From Diploptera punctata (taxonomy: Eukaryota; Arthropoda; Insecta; Blattodea; Blaberidae): DNA of 64,000 nt. This document shows positions 22,626-34,015 of this stretch, one piece after another. The stretch lies in assembly GCA_030220185.1 (NCBI GenBank), contig JASPKZ010001230.1, forward strand, positions 1,309,001 to 1,373,000, given 5' to 3'. A program made the position numbers and the translations under genes. Each line of letters opens with the position of its first letter. Positions within the stretch are counted from its first letter, which is position 1. The notes beneath the pieces are model-generated. The model was not told where the DNA came from. It ran no database searches and saw nothing but the letters and a program-made list of their open reading frames with translations.

Positions 22626-23668
22626 ACTTACTTACTCCCTGGCACTATCGAACCCGTAGTTTCATGGCCGCGCGGACATAAGCTCTCCATACATCCTTAT
22701 CCTGAGTTAATGCTTTCCAATCATTCTCTGTATAATCTACTTCCCTCAAATCATAATTAATGTTATTCTCCCATCTCATTCTTGGTCTACCAACTGGGCG
22801 TTTTCCCTCTGGCTTTCCTACAAGAAGCTTCCATGCAAGTCTTTCATTCCCCATACGTGCAACATGTCCTGCCCATCGTAGTCTACGAGACTTAACTGTT
22901 CTTATTATATCTGGCTTCCTATAAAGACCATGTAATTCATTGTTATGTAGTCTTCTCCATTCACCTGTCTCTTCATCTCTCTTTGGTCCAAAAATTTTCC
23001 TAAATACTTTATTCTCAAATACTTGTAATCTCCTTTCCTCCGTTAAAGCAAGAGTCCATGTTTCGCACCCATATAATATAACTGGTAGAATAATAGTTTT
23101 ATATATTTTCAGTTTAACGTTTTTTGAAAGGAATTGGGACATCAAGAGTCTCTGCAATGCATAATAGCACGCATTTCCAGAATTGAGCCTATGTTTAATT
23201 TCTTTGTGCATCTCATTCCTATTTGTGATTATTGTTCCTAGGTATTTGAATTCAGCCACTTCCTCAAAATTTCCCTCATTTGTCATTAGCTGTCCATTTC
23301 CATTATTTAATGAATTTCTACGTGTGGCCATATATTTAGTTTTATTGATATTTACTTCCAGTCTAATTTCTTAGTGTTGCTCAATAGTGTGTTAGTATTG
23401 TCCTTTAATATCTCCTCGCTATCGGCCAACAATACATCATCAGCATGAACTAACAGTTTATTAATACCATTGAGTTGTAAGCCTTCCTCATTCTCTAAAG
23501 ATTTAATGGCATGCTCTAGTACAAAACTAAATAGTAGAGGAGATGGTGCATCTCCTTGCTTCAACCCATTCTGGATTTCAAAAAAGTGTCCGAAGACTGT
23601 TTACCTACACGCACCCTACTCTTTGTGCCATTTAGACACATTCGTATAAGTCTAACTTTTTAGGAATT
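22626..23668 (-). mobile_element. LINE-alpha, best preserved copy (RT to C-terminus)
   Basis: Minus strand. The RT part (23352-23564) reads MKQGDAPSPLLFSFVLEHAI, LLVHADDVLLADSEEIL and NTLLSNTKKLDWK. HADD stands in place of the usual YADD. The C-terminal frame (22645-23331, 228 codons) continues with VAEFKYLGTIITNRNEMH, LYGCETW, KIFGPKRDEETGEWRRLHNN, LYRKPDI, RLRWAGHVARMG and RPVGRPRMRWENN, ending VRAAMKLRV. The 3' tail is (AGTA)n. A frameshift near 23352 separates the two parts, and the 5' half of the element is missing. No endonuclease is present. Confidence 0.9.
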
Positions 23669-23954
23669 ATAGTAGTTCAATAGTTATTTCATAATTTTTT
23701 TCTCAGAGACTTCTTTAGACTAGAGGTTATTTTATGTGAGGTAAGTCTAGAACATGGAGTTCGTGAATTTTATTTATTTGCGAATAAGTCTATGCTCATG
23801 AACTTTATAATCTGAAAAAAGTTCCAAACCTAATTTTAGTGAGCGAACCTCGGATCCAGTACGGAGATGGTAAAACAAGATCACCCGTAACGGTTGTTAT
23901 CTTTTCAATCAATCAGTTAATTGTAGGAAAGTCTGTACGTAATGTATATTATAT

Positions 23955-24443
23955 TCGTCTTCTTGTATCTTGTAAGACCATGTTTACCTTAACAGAGATT
24001 AAGGCGCTCTCTCCTTACAGCGAAGAAATTGAACCATACTAATTTAGTTACACTTATTTTCGTATATATGTCATTGGAGTGGCCCGTGGCCAGCGTTCTG
24101 CCTCATACTGACATCTAGGAAACCAAGGTAGTATTAAGACTAAAAAATTCGGCGAATTTTGCTTAGATGCCTTTTTATTCAGGCTTAAGTATCTTTTACG
24201 AGCCTGAAAATCTTCAGACTCGGGACCCACGGCTTAAAGTCCCTTCCGGAGGACTTTCTCCTTGGATTTTTCCATCCTAAAATGTCCATCGACACCGGCC
24301 GGATTTGAATCTGCGACCCTCGGAATCTGAGGCAAGACCTCTATTTTTCATACAATCTAAATAATAAATAACATTTCATCTTCCAAAATTTAATATCCAC
24401 TAATCCACTGCGGCCGATAAAGAAAACTCAAGAACTAAAAAAT
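23955..24443 (-). mobile_element. SINE-E, right copy
   Basis: Matches 21790-22193 but is about 85 bp longer. It has an extra AT-rich piece at 24345-24408 between the B-box region and the A-box-like end. No target duplication was identified, because the unit itself is duplicated. Confidence 0.68.
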
Positions 24444-24796
24444 AAGTTTGAGATTTTTAATATAATTAAAATTGTTGAGTTGGATAGGGATTAAAAAATA
24501 TTAACATTACAGTAGTTTAATAGTTTTAGTTAAATTTTTCTCAGAGGCTTCTTTAGGCTAGAGGTATTTTGTGTGAGGTAAATCAAGAACATGGGGTTCG
24601 TGAATTTTATTTCTTTGCGAATAAGTCTATGCTCATAAATTTTATAGTGTGAAAAAAAGTTCCAAACCTGATTTTAGTGAGCGAACCTCGGATCCAACAC
24701 GGAGATGGTAAAAACAAGATCACCAGTAACGGTTGTTACCTTTTCAATCAATCAGTTAATTGTAGGCAAGTCTGTACGTAATGTATATTATATTCC

Positions 24797-26067
24797 TGAA
24801 AGTTGAAATATAACTTGTGCAGAGGGATGATATCATGTTCAGAACAACTGGACTTGCTGACTGTTCCATATCAAAGGGCACCGAAACCTACCTCCCACAA
24901 TATCGCCATCTCTCTCTCTGCTAGATTTAATGCGAGCAGCTGCTGAATTCATTAAGATTTCGCCTTTACACAAGCCCCCTCCTCAAAACCACAAATTCTA
25001 CATTTTCCAACGTTTTCCATGTAGGTTTCCCATTTGTACAATCGCTTTCCATAACACCGAAGTTACTGCCGTGCGATATGAGAAAAGTGGCAAGTTTTGC
25101 CTCGTATGCTAACATACAGATTTTATGTAGTTTCTGCCCCAACCTTCAAATTTGCGCATTCATTTACATTGTTAGCTCGCTTTCATACAATTGACACTCT
25201 TGTACTTATATATTTGTCCAGAAATATTCTATATACGAAAAGGTCAGAAAAACGCAACTGAAGTAGGTTCATTGATTTGACATACATATTTCGAAGCTAT
25301 TCGAAGCCTAAAGGCAATTGAATTACTTCTACCCTTATTTTTGTACAATTTGGGTCGCCCGTCTCAATTGTGGAAATTAAATGTATTCTTTAGACCCGTT
25401 CTGAACTAATATTGAAGATTTATTGGTTGGTATGACGTCACGTAGCAGAAAATAAATAAATATATAAAATAGGCCTATATATTTAAATATAGAATCGAAT
25501 ACCGCTTCCGGAAGAGACCAAACCTTTAGTCATGCGTTTTTTGTCTAATATAAAACAATAAAGACGAAATAATTTTCATTATTTTTTTGTTTTACCAGCA
25601 TCAAATTTGAAGAAAAATCTTGACAAAATCAGTCCCCTTTTTCTATAACGTTCTATTGCTGTTATCAACTACTGTTCACAATGGGAGATTATTCAACTTT
25701 CACATTTTCTTGAAATGTATCAAAGGTTCACGTTATGGTATGGATACTTTTAAAAGATTTATTTAATCATTTCAGTGAAAGTCGCATATTTTTGGTATAT
25801 GGTTGGGCTTACGCCCATGAACATTAAAAAAGGAAAAGAAAAATGTGTTAAATATATTCTAGATTTTGAAAGATTTAAGCAAAATAAATTAAAATATTAC
25901 AATTCTATGAATAAAGTATGACTTATGATGAATTTGTTTAACTAAATAAATATTTAGTTTTTAAAATTGTATAACTTATCTTTCGCATAGCCCTATCAAG
26001 TTTAAAGAACACGGAATTCTAAACGGGTTACTACTATAACCTAAATAAAAATGTTTCATATAATATA
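24797..26067. other. Unassigned region
   Basis: Unique-looking sequence. A slightly G+C-richer patch at 24880-25110 has a 60-codon frame with no recognised motif. Confidence 0.4.
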
Positions 26068-26846
26068 TAAACATGAATGTTTGTTTGTTCGTACTTTATA
26101 CGCGGCCATACCGCTGATCCAATTGTGATGGGGCTTTTTGCAAAATGCTCAGGAGATTACCGGGATGAACATAGGCTATAAGAGAGTTGTGATACTGAAC
26201 TCCTACATCCTTAAAAATCGCCCTTTGTTTTGGAAAACATGAAAAAAGTAGCTCTTTGGACGCTTAAATGGCTTACGCTGCCTAAAACATAACAAATACA
26301 CAAAATTAATTAATTGAATATCTGAAATAACTCTACAAAAAAGTCCGCGACAGCATATATTTATTTCTTACGGATAACTCACAATAACCGTTTTTGTCTT
26401 TCATTGATGCCAAGAAGATCGAGACAAGTACGTAGATTCCTGTGCAAGCATAGCAGCGCATTGCGGGTATTCGTTTACGGATAACTCACAATAACGAATT
26501 TTGTCTTTTAGCTCATTTATGCCAAGAAGATCGAGATAGTAGATTTCCGGGCAACACCGGATAATCAACACGGGGAATCTTAAAATAATTACGATATACA
26601 TTTATAATTATTTTTTACTTTACTTATTCAACTAATCATAAGAAGTACATTAATTTTTGTCTTTGAGCTCATTTATGCCAAGAAGATCGGGATGAGTAGA
26701 TTCCCGGACAACGCCGGGTAATCAGAAAGGGGCATCTGAAACATATAAATTTATAATTATTTTTCCTTTTACTTATTCAACTAAACATAAAAACACATTA
26801 ATATTCATTTATTTAGGCGTAGCAGTGCACGGGTATTAGCTAGTAT
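26068..26846 (+). mobile_element. Helitron-like nonautonomous element
   Basis: The left part ATGTTTGTTTGTTCGTACTT with GGCCATACCGCTGATCCAAT and the right end GTGCACGGGTATTAGCTAGT resemble the microsatellite-bearing Helitron families of insects (GTTT repeats at the 5' side, CTAG-T at the 3' end). Internally a module with GATGCCAAGAAGATCGAGA occurs three times (about 26407, 26518, 26676), each with a CGGGCAACACCGG-like hairpin or a derivative. No Rep/helicase is encoded. Confidence 0.5.
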
Positions 26847-27174
26847 AACATAAAATAGCCCGATTGGGTACACCTGTACCCCTCTTTTTATGTAAAAGGT
26901 TAAGGAAAGATGAAGGAGGAGACGTTTTAACATTGTTTATGTCTATTAGCATATTTATCTTTATACTTCAATCTGCACAATCCATTTAAAAAAAAACATT
27001 TTGAACTCAATACTTAGATTTTTTTCTCAAAGAAGTACTTAATTATTAAGTCGAATGTTAACAGTGTGTTAAAACTCAACTTGGAAAAAATGAGAGTTTT
27101 TATCTTGTCCTGGGCGGCAGTTCAATTTTTGACAATAGCTTCACGATACAAACTTTTTGATCTAGCCTAAGCTA

Positions 27175-27730
27175 TGATAGATATGGCAAAAGATGCTTTA
27201 AACAAGAAGAGAAGCATTTTCTGCGGACCTTTGGCAAAAGCATTTCGGAAGAGGCCAGTGAAGTGCTTTGTGTGGAGTGTAGCATTGTATGGTGCAGAGA
27301 CTTGGACATTACGACAGAATGAGGAAAAGCCACTAGAACCTTTTGAGATGTGGACATGGAGAAGGATGGAACGTATAAAATGAATAGACAAAATAAAAAA
27401 AATAAAGATGTGCTAGACAGAGTGGGTGAGAGAAGGACAATGCCGGAACTCATAAAGAAGAGGAAGATAAATTGGATTGGCCACTAGCTATGAAGAAACT
27501 GCCTGCTGACAGATGCCCTGGAAGGAATGGTGAACGGAAAGAAAGTTAGAGGCAGAAAAAAAATCAGATGATAGACAATATTAAAATAAATGGTTTGTAT
27601 GCTGAAACAAAGAGGAAAGCTGAATTAAGGAAAGCGTGGAGAATGCTGAGTTTGCAGTGAAATACATGCTCTTGGGCAGAACACTATGTATGATCCTGCA
27701 AGGAATGTGATGATGATGTTACTTGTTTAC
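27175..27730 (+). mobile_element. LINE-epsilon relic
   Basis: VKCFVWSVALYGAETWTLRQ, EMWTWRRMERIKW-like sequence, and downstream GRKKIR and ELRKAWRMLSLQ follow the YGAETW, E-W-WRRM--I-W, RG---- order of LINE C-termini. Stops and shifts throughout. It ends near a GATGATGATG tail at 27708-27717. Confidence 0.72.
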
Positions 27731-28817
27731 ATATGTCAAATTAACTGAAATATGTATATTTCTTTGGAATAAGTTAATAACTTTTTCTTCTGTTTAATTC
27801 AAAACAAACTACTTTTAATACAAAATACAATCATTCATTCATAATTTGTAGGAAGGTAAAGGTACCATGAAACAGATGCAGCCCATTTATTGGCTGTTAC
27901 TCAAAACCGTTAAATTCTGAACTAATAAGTACGGTACAGTAATGGATTTCATTATTAAGTACTCCTAACAAATAAAAACTATCAACCAAACGTTTCGCGA
28001 CGTTTTAAGTTTATCCCAGGATTAACCAACCTGAAAGTTTTTTTTTTCGCTCGTTCGTAATCAATGAAGACAAAGTGTGAATTTAGATTTTGCTGCATTA
28101 GTAATATCTTAATTAATATTAGTTTCATAACATGAATTAGACCAAACAACTATTAATGTACAGTCACTTGGTATTTAAATAAAATTCCCAGATGTTCTAA
28201 ACAATTGTAAACAAACAAGAATAATAGTTTTAATATGAACGATTATTAGGAGATTAAAGCATTCTTTGAGGCATGAGTACCGTGTAAACATTGTTCTTGT
28301 ATAAAAGTTTTGATATTTATAATATGAATCTAATCACTTTTACTTTCTTGATGTACTTTTTATGAAAAAAAAACAGCTTCTAGGCTATTTAAAAAAATCC
28401 TATTTTAAAAATAGGTGAGAAACATTGCATATTGAGAGGCGTGGATGATGTTATTCTATTTCGAGGATAATTGTAGAGAAAGATCTCCGGAGGCACTGTA
28501 AACTAATTGAATTACTTTAAAATTTCGTTCCTTAAGTACAGAAGAAAACTCAACTGAATGTTTCGTAAATAATTTGCAATCTTTTTAATAAATTTTGGAT
28601 TGTGTTTAGCAAGTTGCTTGTTTACATTTTTTTTACCAGAATACTACGACGAGTCCTTTCATGCCCTCGCCTAAATAATGTGTTTAGCGAATATTTTCCT
28701 CCCCCACAGGCATTGACTTGATAGTCCCAAGAGGTATGAAGTAAAATTGAAATAAAAAAAAGAGAAATACACTTGAGATCAGATACTTCACATTATCGGC
28801 TATAAACAATTCATAAA
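27731..28817. other. Unassigned AT-rich spacer
   Basis: No feature supported. Confidence 0.4.
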
Positions 28818-28819
28818 TA

Positions 28820-29384
28820 CAGGGCTCTTCAAAAAGTAGGAACAGACTTAAAATTTTTTTGATCCAAACTACAAAAAATAGAAACGCAATTCCAACGTTC
28901 CAGGAAAGAGAAACCTTTGAAGTTCCGATCACGGCCGCATTGGAGCTGTTGCTTGACATATTGATTGTTTGTATTAAAATGACGACACAACAGGACGTTG
29001 GATTGGAAGAGGAGGAGCAGAAGATCAACTTAATCGCCGGTGGCCTCCCAGGTCACCAGACCTATCCCCGAGTGATTTTTTTTCTGTGGGGATACGTAAA
29101 AGACCGTGTTTTTATCCCCCCTATGCTTGACACTCTTGAAAATCTGCGACATCGAATTGTTGAAGCTGTGAATTCGATAACTAGAGACCAGCTGATTTGT
29201 GTGTGGCAAGAAATGAACCACCGTTTTGATATTTGTCGTGTAACACATGGTAGGCATATTGAATGCATAAAATAGTGAAATTTAAACCTTTCTATTTCCT
29301 GGAATTTTGGAATTGTGTTTCTATTTTTTGTAGTTTGGAAGAAATAAATGTTTGAAGTCTGTTCCTTCTTTCTGAATAGCCATG
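28820..29384 (+). mobile_element. Internally deleted mariner-type element with transposase C-terminus
   Basis: TIRs of about 100 bp (left CAGGGCTCTTCAAAAAGTAG, right reverse complement CATGGCTATTCAGAAAGAAG; both continue GAACAGACTT and AAACTACAAAAAATAGAAAC) are flanked by TA (28818-28819 and 29385-29386). The interior holds the end of a DDE transposase. PRSPDLSPSDFF is legible at 29048-29083, then a run of eight T shifts the frame into LWGYVKDRVF, NLRHRIVEAVNSITRDQL, VWQEMNHRFDICRVTHGRHI and a stop. The first two catalytic blocks are deleted. A 138-codon frame fuses the left TIR to this C-terminus and is not a real protein. Confidence 0.88.
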
Positions 29385-29386
29385 TA

Positions 29387-30236
29387 TATTCAACTATCCC
29401 TTAATACAATATTTTTTTTGATGTAAATAAGTATTTTTAGTTTAAAAGGTTCATGAGATATTGTAAATGGTTAATATACATTTTCACCTTAAATAATTCA
29501 CAATAATAATGGTGAGGGAAAGTGGTTTCACCAGCGCAACAGAGATGAGTCAATGCAGCTGTGCGGTCACATGTGGGAATGCAAATCACTCGTCTCCCTT
29601 ATACATAACTTTAATCCAGAAGTGATCTGCAATAAATAATGCGTGGGTGCTCAAGGTGCAGCAGGACACGGGTAAAAGAGATTCGGTTTGGAAGAATCGA
29701 ATTTAATCGAAAAAGCGAGTCTCCTTTCGTGGTATCGAGAGAAAGGAAATTGAAGGTTTTCTTTTTGTAGGATAAAAGGAGTTTTCTGTGTATATGTGGG
29801 TGGAAGGGTGAATTTTAAAACAAAGAAGTTGGAGGAGAAGAGGAAGCCAGCTAGGGTAAGAGAATCTAAAAGAATAAGAAGAAAAAAAGATTTCAATCAA
29901 GCAAACTCATGACTTTATGCAACATTCATTCTTTCTCAAAATAAAACGCCGGAATTGGTATAGGCTAGCGATGTTTTAAAATGATTGAGGCTGTCTTTTA
30001 GATATAGTTGAGTCTTCTGTAGTTGTAATGTCACATGCGTTTTGGCAACGTTTTCACAGCCTTTCAAAGCAAGCCAACTTTCAATTTGCCGACATTGTTC
30101 ACACAGTTGACAAAACTGTTATGGTAACAAAACTCGAATGTCAAAATAAGTAACGTTAAATTTAAGCCTTTTTATAAAAGTGTATTGTACCTCATATGCT
30201 AAAAACAATCTACAAATTTTTCCATAGTTTTAAAAT
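29387..30236. other. Unassigned spacer
   Basis: No feature recognised. Confidence 0.4.
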
Positions 30237-30238
30237 GA

Positions 30239-30859
30239 CTATTTAACTCATGCCACAAATGCTAGTCAATGACCAATCACGTTTCAATGAATCTTGTTTT
30301 ACAACCAATGACAGTCGTGTTTCACCTCGCTCTTTATCGATTTCTCTTTATCAGCTCCTGCTTTTTGATAAAGAAAGCTCCTCCTTTTTAATGTTCTGAA
30401 CAGGTCAAAGCATTATTTTTCTCCAACAAATACATCGAATATAACAAATAATGAAAAAATTCCTTGATTTTACTGAGTTGTTTACTAAAAAAATAAATGA
30501 ATAACCCGTAATGTTTATTATGATACATAGTTTGATGTGTTTAATTATTTCTCCACTTGGGTGCACTCTTACAATATTGCGATCTTATTTGACAATAAAT
30601 AATATGATCAAGCAGCAGTGAATGAACATAACCTCACATTTCTGATTTGTTTTCAAACATCGCCATTTACATTAAATATATAAATATTTTAAAATAACTA
30701 TAGTTAAACAATGATTTGTGAGTAAACAGCTTAATTTTATTCGTTAAATAGTCCTAACAAATGCCACTCTTGATTTCCAAATTATCTAGATAAATTCACT
30801 CCTCACTTCGTGGGTCGTGAATTTATCGATAATTTGGAAATCACTCGTGGCATTACTTA
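30239..30859 (-). mobile_element. HHR copy 5
   Basis: Minus orientation, 621 bp, with an internal deletion of about 130 bp relative to full-length copies. TGA (TCA on the element strand) lies on both sides. The hairpin head at 30755-30859 is intact. Confidence 0.87.
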
Positions 30860-30964
30860 TGATTATTACATTTTTTAATTTTAGAAACCAGTATGAAGTG
30901 TAACGTTGTGCGGAAACATTCAGTTACATTAAAGGAAGAAAAAACACCTGCATGTATTAAAAAA

Positions 30965-31179
30965 ATACATTAAGACGAATGTTTGTACCTTAAGGGATGA
31001 GAATAGAGGAAGGTGTATTTTGATGTAGTACTCCATAATTTATATCGTTGCCTTAAAATTGTCAGGGCTATTAAGCCCAAAATATTGAGATGGGCAGGTC
31101 ATGTAGGTGATAGCAGAAAAAAACTTTCAAAATATTTATTGGGAAACCCTTGGCGAATTGTCCATTAGGAAGGCCTATA
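30965..31179 (+). mobile_element. LINE-zeta 3' part, left piece
   Basis: AIKPKILRWAGHVGD and KYLLGN are the usual RWAGHV block. The order (Y-IVALKIVRAIK) is shared with 49.9-50.05 kb. The piece stops at the insertion of the element at 31180. Confidence 0.68.
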
Positions 31180-31749
31180 CCTTATCCGCTCTTAGAGTGA
31201 TTCTAATATAAATAAACACCAATTGTTTCCTTCCGCCATTCGCGCAACAATTACTGTCACATTGACAGGGGGCAGGTGTGAAGTATATGACATGTGATCG
31301 TTAAATGGGGTAGATTACAAGAGAGCTGGTGAGATTTTTCACTGAACTTGTGAAATACATTTAAGATAACTGTTTTGACCACTAGACAAAGGTTTGCCAG
31401 ATTTGATTTCTAAACATTTAAATGGCGACACTGCAACAGAAGATTCGACACATTCAGCCATTTTGTTGCATCAGAATCGACTCAAAGTGTATTATCCACA
31501 TGTAATAAACTATTTTAAGTTGTAATTAATGATTAGGCACATTTTAAAGTATTTCCCATGTTTTGAATATTATTATTTTCATTTACGAAGAATACCAAGT
31601 ATATTCAGAGGACATATTTTTAATTTAATGAAGGGAACTAATTTTTCATGTACTTGTTGCTTCTACATCGTACGCCGGTGTCCATAACCAATGAAAAGCG
31701 AGCAGATCACATGGTTTTATTTTGGTGAGGATCTCTTTAAGAGCGGATA
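31180..31749. mobile_element. TIR element splitting LINE-zeta
   Basis: The left end CCTTATCCGCTCTTAGAG and right end (reverse complement TATCCGCTCTTAAAGAG) are TIRs. GCCTATA is duplicated (31173-31179 and 31750-31756). With one mismatch the duplication extends to 8 bp, which would suit the hAT superfamily. The 570-bp interior is noncoding. Confidence 0.75.
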
Positions 31750-31860
31750 GCCTATAGGTGTAGATGGGAGGAAAACTTTTTTTCGGATGGGTCTTAGAGA
31801 ACTGGATATTGGAGATATGATCTGGTTTTAGATGGCTGAAGATAAGGTACCAGTTATAAA
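31750..31860 (+). mobile_element. LINE-zeta 3' part, right piece
   Basis: Resumes GGTGTAGATGGGAGG after the insertion and reads a GLRELDIGDMIWF-like tail, the block that follows the RWAGHV module in related LINEs. Confidence 0.6.
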
Positions 31861-32218
31861 CGCGCTCAGAATAAAACAGATTTAAATCGAAATTTCTAAT
31901 TTATTTTAATGTTATGATAGGCCTATATGTGTTGATATAATTTTAAAAGCATATCACAGATTATAAATTTGACAGAATTTAATCTATTTTTCACAGCTCC
32001 TTCCACCATTTTTTTTAGATAAAGTGGTACCTATGGGCATAATCTAGTATTAAATAAAGATGGTTCACATTTTAATGAATCCTGAAGGATTGACTCTATT
32101 AAATGCTAATTCAATATTGGGACAATAGTGTATTGCAAGGAAAATCCCGGTGGAGCACTATTGAAGTTGTTTTCATAAAAATACTTATTTTCTTTTTAGA
32201 AATTTTCAGTGACCTACT

Positions 32219-32340
32219 TAATAGTTACCGAAAATGACAATTACACACGCACAAACACACACGCACGCACACACGCACGCACGCACGCACACACACACAC
32301 GCACACACACACATATATAAATAAATAAATAAATAAATAA

Positions 32341-32378
<38 letters not shown>

Positions 32379-32400
32379 GTGTGTGTGTGTGTTTTATGGG
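32219..32400. repeat. Compound microsatellite (AC)n (AAAT)n (TA)n (TG)n
   Basis: Near-symmetrical order: CA/GC-rich repeats, then AAAT units, then (TA)n, then (TG)n. The minus-strand ORF here is only a translation of the repeat. Confidence 0.9.
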
Positions 32401-32524
32401 CATTGTGGGCATTAACCCCTAAAGACCTAATTTTTTCGGTACGTAATATAGCAATAAATTAAGAAATGCAAGGCGAGTTCGTTAACGAGCAAGTTCACTA
32501 TTATATGAATGGAGATTTGCCTGA

Positions 32525-32900
32525 AGCATACATTTAAAAGTCGCTCTAGCGGCCGCAATTTTCAAATTTTTAAACGAATCTAGGCATATACTTCTGCAAT
32601 AAAACGAGAAAATCATTCTACAAAATCAAAGAAATCCAGCATCAGGAGTTGGGCTTACCTGAAAGATATAATTTAAAAATTGCTCCAGCTGCCACCAGTT
32701 TTTTTTTTCTCGGAACATAACTGGAATCATACGATTTAATTAAAACAATAATGATATATCTTGTAAACCAGCAAAATTGGATCATGAATTCAATTTAGTT
32801 TACACAGATGCTGCGATGGAGATTTTATTTAGATTTTTTTAAAATAACGTATAAGCACAATAATTTTGGTATTGACTTCCATGAAGTTACAGTCATAGTT
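32525..32900 (+). repeat. Family X monomer repeat, second copy
   Basis: CGCTCTAGCGGCCGCAATTT at about 32545, GGGCTTACCTGAAAG, then GCTCCAGCTGCCACC. The CAGCAAAATTGGATCAT and TTGACTTCCATGAAG parts correspond to 8511-8660. Confidence 0.6.
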
Positions 32901-33123
32901 AATTATTTTTAGCAATATAAGCAGATATGAAATAAAGTTATTTTTGAAAAAAATACAAAGCTATATTTTATAATATGCTTATTTTTATTTAGAACTGAAA
33001 TTTCGGCCAATAAAATAACATTTAGAATAATCACTTGTTTTATGGTTTGAACATGCGATAATTATACATTTCGTTTATTATTTATTCTCAAGGATTTAGC
33101 AGATATACAATTATATTAGGTCA

Positions 33124-33830
33124 TCTAACATGACCCTTCTCTGCTATTACTACGACTTCTACTCCTAGAATCAGATCTATTTCTTCGTCTATCAGCACGC
33201 ATCATCTTACTAGCACAGGTGTACCTTCGTCTGGTAATAGCTTTCTTTCTCCTTCTCCTACTAACACGCCCCCTCCTCTAAGCAGTACTACAACTACGAC
33301 TTCTACTCCTGGAGTGAGATCTATTTTTTCGTCTTCTACTAACACAACTCTTTTTTCTCCTTCTTCTCCTCGAAGCAACCCTTCTAACCATCTTTCTTCT
33401 TCTGGAGCAACTAATTCCCCTCTTAGCACAAGCTGGTCTCCTGGATTTTGTTCGAGTCCTTCTTACAATGAGCCTTCTCCTTGTTATACATCTTCTCCTA
33501 ACCACTTTCCTCCTGCGACTGCATGTTGTTTTTCTACGTGGCTTAGGTTTCTCTTTCTACTATGGGTAGATTGTCTTCTTTTCCTTGTAGCAATTCTAAA
33601 CCCGAATGTTTCACCAACCTTAACTACATGATATGTAAACCAGTATTTTTAGCATGTTTTTCAACCAGTCCAGCTTCTTCAGCTTTTTTTTTAAGTTTAA
33701 AAATGGATTTGTGAGGAGTAGAGATTTCCGGCTTTGACTTGACATATTGAACAGTATTCTTCAGAGTAGATCTATTTCGTTCTTTCAAAAGTAATTGTTT
33801 AAATAACGACGCACTTTAAATCCATTTTGA
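33124..33830 (-). pseudogene. Basic-protein pseudogene, copy 1 (linker-histone-like front, Arg/Ser/Cys tail)
   Basis: Read on the minus strand from about 33830. The front part gives LLLKERNRSTLKNTVQYVKS, IFKLKKKAEEAGLVEKH and, after a stop and shift, VGETFGFRIATRKRR. The spacing ER-xS-...-YV-x-...-KKA-E-G-V-...-G-FGFR resembles the winged-helix domain of linker histones; this is inference by eye. The tail is Arg/Ser/Cys-rich (SRRRKVVRRRCITRRRLIVR, SHSRSRSRS) and, after another shift, repeats a similar block ending SDSRSRSRSNSREGSC with a stop at 33124-33126. At least three frame breaks make it non-functional. Such architecture would suit a protamine-like sperm nuclear protein, or an SR-type protein. 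No introns or poly-A tail are obvious. Confidence 0.5.
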
Positions 33831-34015
33831 CCGAAAAGTTAAGGTTACGGAATGCTAACACTTGCTCAATAAATGTATTACTTCTTGCCTAAACGTTTTC
33901 TGGTCATATATATTTTATAAATGTTTTGTTCCTAGGCAACGACAACAATTTGTTTTTAATAAAAAATTAATAATGCTAAACACTCGTTTCTAGGTTTCCA
34001 GATTTTCAATTCTAG

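Larger units (their letters stand above)
21790..24796. repeat. Tandem duplication, unit ~0.83 kb, left copy expanded
   Basis: The order SINE-E body, GTTTGAGATTTTTAATATAA segment, and a segment with GAACCTCGGATCCA and TCAATCAATCAGTTAATTGT occurs twice. In the left copy it is split into 21790-22199, 22562-22622 and 23669-23957. In the right copy it is uninterrupted at 23960-24796. The right copy has empty sites for both SINE-D and LINE-alpha. Confidence 0.82.

Noticed and set aside
28684..29028. 114-codon minus-strand frame
   Set aside because: Antisense of the mariner element plus flank, without motifs.
32218..32412. Minus-strand frame with alternating Cys/Val and Tyr/Ile
   Set aside because: Translation of the compound dinucleotide microsatellite.
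33202..33429. Minus-strand acidic frame rich in Glu, Val and Leu
   Set aside because: It is the neighbouring frame of the Arg/Ser-rich pseudogene; AGAAGAAGA-type codons read as Glu when shifted. The plus-strand Ser-rich frame (33314-33631) is likewise its antisense.
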